From an uncultured Bacilli bacterium (GTDB taxonomy: Bacteria; Bacillota_I; Bacilli_A; RF39; UBA660): a stretch of DNA of 64,000 bases. Under the pieces are notes generated by a model that saw only the letters and a list, made by a program, of their open reading frames with translations, did no database searches and was not told the origin of the DNA. The stretch lies in NCBI GenBank assembly GCA_934120715.1, contig CAKOUW010000001.1:310001-374000 (forward strand). The letters run 5' to 3'. Both the position numbers and the translations under genes were made by a program. Positions 58,009 to 64,000 of the stretch are shown here, piece after piece. Positions within the stretch are counted from its first letter, which is position 1; every line of letters begins with the position of its first letter.

Positions 58009-60038
58009 TAATTGTAAATATATAACTCGTGTTGACATCTGGTACAAGCTACATATAAAAGATTTCTTTCATTCTTTTTATAGGAGTTTGCTCGATCATT
58101 ATAAATAATAACACTGTCAAATTCTAACCCTTTAGCAATATATGCTGGAATAATTATTAAATCTTTTTTGAAGCTCTTAGTATCGGCATCTACTAACGAT
58201 ATATCAATAGAGTCTTTTAACATTTTATACATTGCTTCTGCTTGCTTATAATCCTTAGTAATAATAGCTGTACTTTTATATTCTGCTTGAAGTGTTTTAA
58301 TATCATTTAGAAGAGTCTTCTTTAAATCTTCTAGATTTTTTCTAAATACAATTGGTTTATTATTATCTTTTCTAATAGCATTTACATGTTTTAGATTAAG
58401 AATTTTATTAGTATAGTCTATTATTTCTGGTGAAGAACGATATGTTTTTAATAATTCTAGGTATTTTGTAGAACCGTTAAATAAGGAAGATAGTTCTTCT
58501 AGACTTTTATAACTATAATATGGATTAATATTTTGATTTATATCTCCTAAGATAGTGAAGTCAGCCCTTTGGAAGATTTTACTGATAATTATATATTGAA
58601 GTCTGTTATAATCTTGGGCTTCATCAATTACAACTTGTTTTATATTTACTTCATATGGGAAGCCTTGAAGAACTCCTTTAATATATGAGAATAGTAAAAC
58701 ATCTTCATAATTAATAATATCTCTTTTTATAAATCTATTTATTTCTTGATCGCTTAACTTAATTTTGGTAAAAGGGCTGGTCCAAAATGCTGAATAAATT
58801 TTTTTATAGTCTTTTTGAAAGTTAGAGCATTCTTTTAACAGTTTGCCGAAGGTCTTAACTTTTTTCTTACTACCATTATAGAAATTTGAAGATAAGCGAA
58901 GAGCCATTTCATCTAGTCTTTCAAATAATGGAAGTCTACTGTATTTATCTAGTAACATTTCATTTAATTCTTCTTTTAAGACAACGTTAAATTCATTTTC
59001 AATAATATCTTCAGTAAATTTACATTTTGATATGTAATCGTTTAGGTAGTTATCCATATCTGTTATTATCTCATCACTTTGTTTATATTTTACTAGTTCA
59101 GGGTTGGTTTCACTATAGGTATAGTATCTTGATACAAAGTCTGTAAAGGTTTCTACTTCTTTATATTCTGTTACAAAGTATGATAAATAGTCATTAAAAG
59201 TTGTTTGTAGAGTATTATCTTCTCCTAATGATGGTAGGACATCTGATATATACTCAGTAAAGACATTGTTTGGAGAAAATATTAATATGTTATTACTGGT
59301 TAAGTTTTTAAGACGGTATAATAAGAAGGCTATTCTATGTAAGGCAACTGTTGTTTTTCCCGATCCAGCTATACCTTGGACTATTAAGTTATTATCTTCT
59401 AAGTTTCTAATTACTCTATTTTGTTCTTGTTGAATAGTATTTACTACGTTTTTCATTCTATCGCTTGATTCGGTTGCTAGAACCTCTTGTAGGACTTCAT
59501 CATCGATATTAAGAGAATTATCAAAGACACCTGTTAATTTGCAATTTTCTATTTTATATTGTCTTTTTCTTTTTAATTCTCCAGTACAAATACCACCTGG
59601 AGCTTTATACTGACAGGGACCTGTTTCATAATCATAGAAAAGACTACAAATTGGACTGCGCCAGTCATATAAGATATTATTTAAATTATCATCTGTTAAA
59701 TAAGTTAAGGAAATATAAATATTATGAATTTTTTGATGATCGTCTTTGAAAATAATCGAAGCAAAGTAAGGTTTATTTTTTATTTCACATAGTCTTTTAA
59801 AATATCTTTGCTTTTGGAGGGCACGTTCTGCTTCGTGGGCTGTTGCGGCCATTACTTGTTGCATTTCAGCCTCGTCGAAACTAGTAGAGTCTTCCCACAT
59901 CATTTTTTTAAATTCTTTTAGATTTTCTTCATCTTGATATACGTCTTCTCCAAGTGATGATAGTGTGTCGCCTAATAATTTCTGTACTTTTTTTAAGATC
60001 TTTTCTTCTGCTTTGAACTCTTGTTCACTAATTGCCAT
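58008..60038 (-). CDS. helD: HelD-like UvrD-family helicase
   Basis: A 676-residue superfamily 1A ATPase. HelD proteins bind RNA polymerase and help release stalled complexes. The coiled-coil N-terminal arm (residues 1-130, KAEEKILKKVQKLLGDTL), a segment DWRSPICSLFYDYETGP typical of HelD, Walker A GIAGSGKTTVALHR, and VIDEAQDYNRLQY are seen. UvrD-type final motifs (AKGLEFDSVIIY, NLLYVACTRCQHELYI) follow. Its stop codon abuts the stop codon of the convergent flippase gene. Monocistronic. Confidence 0.88.
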   Translation of the reverse strand: MAISEQEFKAEEKILKKVQKLLGDTLSSLGEDVYQDEENLKEFKKMMWEDSTSFDEAEMQQVMAATAHEAERALQKQRYFKRLCEIKNKPYFASIIFKDDHQKIHNIYISLTYLTDDNLNNILYDWRSPICSLFYDYETGPCQYKAPGGICTGELKRKRQYKIENCKLTGVFDNSLNIDDEVLQEVLATESSDRMKNVVNTIQQEQNRVIRNLEDNNLIVQGIAGSGKTTVALHRIAFLLYRLKNLTSNNILIFSPNNVFTEYISDVLPSLGEDNTLQTTFNDYLSYFVTEYKEVETFTDFVSRYYTYSETNPELVKYKQSDEIITDMDNYLNDYISKCKFTEDIIENEFNVVLKEELNEMLLDKYSRLPLFERLDEMALRLSSNFYNGSKKKVKTFGKLLKECSNFQKDYKKIYSAFWTSPFTKIKLSDQEINRFIKRDIINYEDVLLFSYIKGVLQGFPYEVNIKQVVIDEAQDYNRLQYIIISKIFQRADFTILGDINQNINPYYSYKSLEELSSLFNGSTKYLELLKTYRSSPEIIDYTNKILNLKHVNAIRKDNNKPIVFRKNLEDLKKTLLNDIKTLQAEYKSTAIITKDYKQAEAMYKMLKDSIDISLVDADTKSFKKDLIIIPAYIAKGLEFDSVIIYNDRANSYKKNERNLLYVACTRCQHELYIYN

Positions 60039-60177
60039 ATATACCTCCTATTCTATTCTTTAAAAACTAAAATACCACAAATATTTCATGTAGTTACATT
60101 TTTAATATATGTGATATATGCTAAACGTCTTTTTCAATATATCATATTTTTTTAGGTATTACAATCATAAAATTTTA

Positions 60178-60206
60178 AAAAAAGAACCTTTATCTTAAGG
60201 GTTCCC
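60178..60206 (-). terminator. terminator after the phosphoglucomutase gene
   Basis: Arms GAACCCTT and AAGGTTC with one bulged base, followed by seven T on the minus strand. Confidence 0.75.
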
Positions 60207-60212
60207 TTTATT

Positions 60213-61583
60213 TTATCCATTATATTTTTTTATTAGGTTAGTAAATTCTTCTTCTATTTCAGCTAGTCTTTCTTTTGTCTTAGCTTCAAACCTAGCTGTT
60301 AAATTAGGACCAGTATTAGATGCTCTAACAAGAGCCCAACCATCATCAAATAATACTTTTATTCCATCTATATCTAGGTAATTATAATTTTTTTCTTCAA
60401 CATAGGCTTTAACTCTTTTGATGACTCTAAATTTTTTCTCATCTTCGCTTTTAAATTTAAGCTCTTCAGTTGAATAGTAATGATTTATTCCTGATAATAA
60501 GTCATCTACAGTTTTATCAGTATTTGATAGGATTTCTAGTAGTCTTAGGCCGGCATATAAACCTGAATCAAATCCTGGCCATTTATCTCTAAAGAAGACA
60601 TGTCCTGATAGTTCACCACCAAATGGTAAATCTTCTTCTTTAACTTTAGCTTTAGTATAAGAATTACCTGTTCGGTAGCAAATTCCTTTAGCGTGTAATT
60701 TTTCTATTTCATCACTTAGACTTTTAGAACATTTGACATCATATAAGAATTCTTTTTTTGAAACCTTATTGATTAAATCTCTAATTATGATGATCATGTA
60801 GTAGTCGGTTGGGATAAATTTACCAGTATTAGAAATAATACCTAGTCTGTCACCGTCACCATCAAATGAAAGACCGACATCAGCATTTTCTTCAAGAACT
60901 TTCTTTTTTAATTGTTCTAAGTTTTCTTCAACGCATGGATCAGGATGATGATTTGGGAAAGTACCATTACTTTCGTCATTAATATAGATAAATTCAAATG
61001 GAAACATATTATATAGTTTTTTTACAATAATACTTGTAGTACCATTAGCTGGATCAACAACTACTTTTAATTTTCTTTTACCAAAGGAAAAGTTATCTTT
61101 AAATAAATCTAGATAATCATTAGTAATATCATATGATATAAGGGTTCCCCTACCATAAGTAAAATTCTTTCTTTTGATAAAATTCATAAAATCAATTATT
61201 TCTTGTCCTTTACAATTGCCACTTTCGTCAAATGCAAATTTTAGACCATTATCATATTTAGGATTATGGGATGCAGTTACCATCAAGCCACTATATACTT
61301 TTAATTTTATACAGGCATAATAGTACATTGGAGTAGTACAGATTCCTAGACCTATAACATTGATCCCTGTTTCAATAATTCCCTTTATTAGAGCATCATA
61401 AAGTGATGGACTACTTACTCTATTATCGTGTCCTACTACGCAAGTAGTTTTACCTAGTTTTTTTATATAGCTTCCAAAGCCTAAACCAATTGTATAAACA
61501 GTATCCTCATCTATTTCTTTGGGATATATTCCTCTTATATCATATCCTCTAAAAATATTTTTGCATAAATTATCTTTTATCAT
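60213..61583 (-). CDS. phosphomannomutase/phosphoglucomutase
   Basis: An alpha-D-phosphohexomutase of 456 residues. The active-site serine loop TASHNPKYDNG, the metal-binding DGDGDRLGI and the sugar-binding GGELSGH (ELSGHVFF) are intact. The RGYDIRGIYP start and absence of the GlmM-specific pattern favour a PMM/PGM enzyme making hexose-1-phosphates for cell-envelope sugars. It is 12 bases after the CmpB-like gene and is the last gene of a four-gene operon with a ZIP transporter and uppP. Confidence 0.92.
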   Translation of the reverse strand: MIKDNLCKNIFRGYDIRGIYPKEIDEDTVYTIGLGFGSYIKKLGKTTCVVGHDNRVSSPSLYDALIKGIIETGINVIGLGICTTPMYYYACIKLKVYSGLMVTASHNPKYDNGLKFAFDESGNCKGQEIIDFMNFIKRKNFTYGRGTLISYDITNDYLDLFKDNFSFGKRKLKVVVDPANGTTSIIVKKLYNMFPFEFIYINDESNGTFPNHHPDPCVEENLEQLKKKVLEENADVGLSFDGDGDRLGIISNTGKFIPTDYYMIIIIRDLINKVSKKEFLYDVKCSKSLSDEIEKLHAKGICYRTGNSYTKAKVKEEDLPFGGELSGHVFFRDKWPGFDSGLYAGLRLLEILSNTDKTVDDLLSGINHYYSTEELKFKSEDEKKFRVIKRVKAYVEEKNYNYLDIDGIKVLFDDGWALVRASNTGPNLTARFEAKTKERLAEIEEEFTNLIKKYNG

Positions 61584-61595
61584 ACTACTCTCCTT

Positions 61596-62282
61596 TTAAT
61601 TTTTCTGTCTTTTTATTAACTGTATAATTTTATGATGTTGTTTATCTTTAGCATTTGGGAAGGAATTTAATAAACGATATGTTAGAGAATGTTTTCTAGC
61701 TAGTTCATCTCTAATTAGTCTTCTTATTTCTTCAGTTGCATCTTTATTATTATATTTTTCAAAGTTTATTTTTAAATTATAAGTTATATTTATTGAAATA
61801 ATAAGATCAGTTATAAATATTAATGATAGTATTATTCCAATTAGTATAATAATTGGTTTAGGAATACTAAGAAGTAAACTACTTAATAAAGGATTAATTA
61901 ATTTAACTACTACTATGCCACCTAGACCAAAGAGAATTCCTGTTTCTAGGCATATTCTTCCATTTATATTATATTTTTTATTTGAGTAGTCCCACCAACG
62001 TAATTTAAAGATTTTTTCTAAAAGCAGGCTACCAATATATTCTATTGTGAGACAACTGGTCATACTCATTACAAATAGCTCTATTAAAGATTTATCATAC
62101 TTAGTAAGAAATAGACTCATAAAGAGACCTCCTATACCAAATATAGGCAAATATGGCCCTATAAGGAAGCCTCTACTTAAAACGAGTTTTTTTGATTGAA
62201 TACTTACACATGATACCTCGGTAATATATCCTATTACTGAGTATATAAAAAATGTTATAAATAAAAGACAATAGTTATACAT
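61596..62282 (-). CDS. CmpB-like membrane protein
   Basis: A 228-residue protein with about five membrane helices and the pattern of the putative ABC-transporter permease family (PF06541, CmpB): VLSRGFLIGPYLPIFG, CLTIEYIGSLLLEKIF and WWDYSNKKYNINGRICLETG. The function is not known; there is no ATPase next to it, so transport is unproven. It is ten bases after the ZIP gene. Confidence 0.82.
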   Translation of the reverse strand: MYNYCLLFITFFIYSVIGYITEVSCVSIQSKKLVLSRGFLIGPYLPIFGIGGLFMSLFLTKYDKSLIELFVMSMTSCLTIEYIGSLLLEKIFKLRWWDYSNKKYNINGRICLETGILFGLGGIVVVKLINPLLSSLLLSIPKPIIILIGIILSLIFITDLIISINITYNLKINFEKYNNKDATEEIRRLIRDELARKHSLTYRLLNSFPNAKDKQHHKIIQLIKRQKN

Positions 62283-62291
62283 TTTAATCCC

Positions 62292-63044
62292 CTATACTAA
62301 AGACGCTATTACAAGTATTATGGCTCCTATACCTACTCCTATATAACTTACTTTTTTATTTTTAGATTGTCTTAATTTCTTATATAATTCTTCATAAGCT
62401 ATATATATTAACATTCCTAAGGTTATGGAAAGAAGTGTTCCTAATATCAATGGAGATATTTGAGATACATTTAGGAAGAAGACGATAAGTCCTCCTATAA
62501 ATGTTGATGAAGCTAGTAATAATATTATAGCGATAGTTTTCCATATATTTTGATTTGATTGATGGAAAGTTGATGCTATTATTATACCAAAAGGAATATT
62601 ATGTAGACCTATTCCTAACATTAGTGTAACTCCTACAGAAGTTGATGATATTACAGTTGAATATACAGCCATTCCTTCAATTATATTATGAAGCATAATG
62701 GCTAGAGACGTTATAATACCTATGTGAATTAAATTACTATTGGCTTCTTTTTTTGATTTGTCTTCCATTTCATGGTCTGGAATGTAGATATCTAAAACTT
62801 TTAAAATTACATAGCCTACTACAGTTGATATGATAAAGATTGGTAAATATTTTAGACCAAGTTGCTCAGTTATTTCTGGCAATAGATCTAAGAATATAAG
62901 CATCACTATTATGCCAAATGCTAGGCCAACGATAAAATCTACTACTTTTTGTTTTTTATTTGTTAAAAATCCTATTAGAGCTCCAATTAAAATGAATACT
63001 CCTAAAGCTATTGTGGTTAATAATCCTATTTGTGTACTTTTCAT
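62292..63044 (-). CDS. ZIP family metal transporter
   Basis: A 250-residue protein with about eight membrane helices. Two metal-binding helix motifs are visible: MLHNIIEGMAVYS (His about 118) and GLHNIPFGIIIAS, the usual Glu of the second being Phe-Gly, and a short charged loop between helices 3 and 4 (DHEMEDKSKKE). ZIP proteins import Zn, Fe or Mn. This copy fits the GufA-like/ZupT-like bacterial branch. Missing the canonical HExPHE acid leaves the substrate open. It starts two bases after uppP. Confidence 0.85.
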   Translation of the reverse strand: MKSTQIGLLTTIALGVFILIGALIGFLTNKKQKVVDFIVGLAFGIIVMLIFLDLLPEITEQLGLKYLPIFIISTVVGYVILKVLDIYIPDHEMEDKSKKEANSNLIHIGIITSLAIMLHNIIEGMAVYSTVISSTSVGVTLMLGIGLHNIPFGIIIASTFHQSNQNIWKTIAIILLLASSTFIGGLIVFFLNVSQISPLILGTLLSITLGMLIYIAYEELYKKLRQSKNKKVSYIGVGIGAIILVIASLV

Positions 63045-63046
63045 AC

Positions 63047-63865
63047 TTACCTCCTTACTAAAATAGTTAATAAAACTATAATTGCTAAAGCTATTCGATA
63101 TATCATAAATACTTTAAAGTTATGGTTATGTAAATATTTTAATAAGTATTTAATACATATTAGACCAACTATAAATGAAGCTAAGATTCCAATTACGAAT
63201 GGGATTGGATTAGTAGCAATTACGGCATATGTTGTTGGTTTTAATAATTGTACGCCAACAGCTCCTAAGACAACTGGAGCACTTAAATAGAATGAGAACT
63301 TAGCAGCATCATCTCTTTTTATACCAAGTGATCTAGCAGCAGCTATTGTGGTACCACTTCTTGAAAAGCCTGGTATTAAAGCAAATACTTGACTGCAACC
63401 AATTATGATAGCATCTTTTAATGTCATGTCTTTGATTTCTTTTGTACTCTTACAATATTTATCTAGGGCATAGATAATAATACCCATTATTATTAGGGCA
63501 AGAGAAATTAGGACAAAGTTATTTCTTAAAATTGAATCAATAACATCCTCAAAAAGTACACCAGCTATTCCAGCAGGAATAGTCGCAACTATAAGGTACC
63601 AGAATATTTTTCCTTCTTTATCTTTTACTCCTTTGGTTAGACCTTTTTGAATCATATTAATAAAATCTTTAAAGAAAAATAAGGCTATGGCTAAGAGAGT
63701 ACCTAAATGAAGAGCTACATCGAAAGCAAGTTCCATATTAGGATTCATTGTAGCTCCTATTTTAAAGACATCTCTAAATATTAATAAGTGGGCTGATGAA
63801 GATATAGGAAGAAATTCGGCTATACCTTGGACAATACCTAAAATTATAATTGAAAATATATTCAT
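63047..63865 (-). CDS. uppP: undecaprenyl-diphosphatase
   Basis: Recycles the lipid carrier undecaprenyl pyrophosphate to the monophosphate for cell-wall synthesis; its absence or excess alters bacitracin sensitivity. The 272-residue protein has the BacA/UppP motifs GIVQGIAEFLPISSSAHL (with the catalytic Glu) and PGFSRSGTT. About seven or eight helices. The ATG at 63865 has AGGAGATGAT upstream; an in-frame ATG 27 bases earlier lacks a site. First of four genes uppP-ZIP-CmpB-like-mutase visible here. Confidence 0.95.
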   Translation of the reverse strand: MNIFSIIILGIVQGIAEFLPISSSAHLLIFRDVFKIGATMNPNMELAFDVALHLGTLLAIALFFFKDFINMIQKGLTKGVKDKEGKIFWYLIVATIPAGIAGVLFEDVIDSILRNNFVLISLALIIMGIIIYALDKYCKSTKEIKDMTLKDAIIIGCSQVFALIPGFSRSGTTIAAARSLGIKRDDAAKFSFYLSAPVVLGAVGVQLLKPTTYAVIATNPIPFVIGILASFIVGLICIKYLLKYLHNHNFKVFMIYRIALAIIVLLTILVRR

Positions 63866-63881
63866 CTTATCATCTCCTAAA

Positions 63882-64000
63882 CTAGTTTTCAAATATTGGC
63901 ATTACAATTGGAACAATGTGTTTTTTTCGTGAAACACAGCCTGGTATAAATTCGCCTTCTTTTAAAGAAGGATTATCATAAGCTATTTCTAGAATATCTC
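63882..64000 (-). CDS. partial CDS, C-terminal 38 residues of an unknown gene
   Basis: An open frame enters from the right edge and ends at TAG (63882-63884). Its end reads AYDNPSLKEGEFIPGC then VSRKKHIVPIVMPIFEN. I do not recognise it. It lies 16 bases before the uppP start, so it may be the preceding gene of the same operon. Confidence 0.55.
   Translation of the reverse strand, partial: DILEIAYDNPSLKEGEFIPGCVSRKKHIVPIVMPIFEN

Overview
The window is AT-rich (by eye about 30% G+C), densely packed and uses standard stop codons, including TGA. Most genes lie on the minus strand. Gene content and order point to an endospore-forming, or recently endospore-forming, low-GC Firmicute of the class Bacilli, probably one of the small-genome uncultured gut lineages. 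Several gene blocks match the order I recall from Bacillus subtilis: yqxA-like/spoIIP/gpr/rpsT, yneF/sirA/tkt, ylbD/ylbE/ylbF/rsmD, rnhC next to cvpA, hrcA-grpE-dnaK-dnaJ, and mutL-miaA. No lineage assignment by database search was possible.

Layout. 0-5 kb: the end of an alpha/beta hydrolase, a sporulation block (yqxA-like, spoIIP, gpr), rpsT and a secreted transglutaminase-like protein. 4.5-14.2 kb: miaA-mutL-uvrC (tRNA modification and DNA repair), yneF-sirA-tkt, one unknown gene, and hisS behind a structured leader with an intrinsic terminator. 14.5-20.5 kb is the most accessory-looking part. It holds cutA and a small membrane protein, two tRNAs, a decayed gene fragment, a broken hydrophobic peptide, a PPP-type phosphatase with four C-terminal repeats, an unknown 139-residue protein, and two membrane proteins, one with acidic tandem repeats and one with a thrombospondin-like Trp/Cys segment. 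20.6-33.5 kb: a stand-alone Smr protein, a second transglutaminase-like protein, the CCA-adding enzyme, pyruvate phosphate dikinase, thioredoxin, a pair of ABC ATPase-permease fusions, cvpA and rnhC. 33.5-38.2 kb: the heat-shock operon with two CIRCE operators. 38.3-46.9 kb: a glycine-rich surface protein with a pilin-like N-terminus, the ylbDEF-rsmD block, and the topoisomerase IV operon with a downstream HExxH protein. 47-49.7 kb: a GH25/LysM lipoprotein, a candidate small RNA, and what looks like the wreck of a TnpB-type (IS200/IS605 family) element. 49.7-64 kb: recD2, mtaB, a lipoprotein, a tandem ThyX-like protein, an acidic membrane-anchored protein, a SpoVB/MurJ-type flippase, a HelD-type helicase, and a phosphoglucomutase/CmpB-like/ZIP/uppP operon, ending in a partial gene.

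How the parts fit. Spore genes are spread through the window (spoIIP, gpr, sirA, ylbD, spoVB-like), which supports a working sporulation programme. A second theme is the cell envelope: transglutaminase-like proteins, a GH25 lysozyme, a glycine-rich surface protein, acidic membrane proteins and uppP. Many envelope and unknown genes share a G-rich ribosome binding site (AGGGGG) and near-consensus sigma-A promoters (TTGACA/N17/TATAAT), unlike housekeeping neighbours, which typically use GGTGAT or AGGAGG.

The observations most worth following up are the hisS leader RNA with mutually exclusive helices and a terminator, the duplicated ThyX-like protein whose RHR motif sits only in the second half, the Cys/His-rich N-terminus of GrpE, the candidate small RNA at 47.0-47.2 kb, the TnpB remnant, and the 16.1-20.5 kb envelope/phosphatase cluster.
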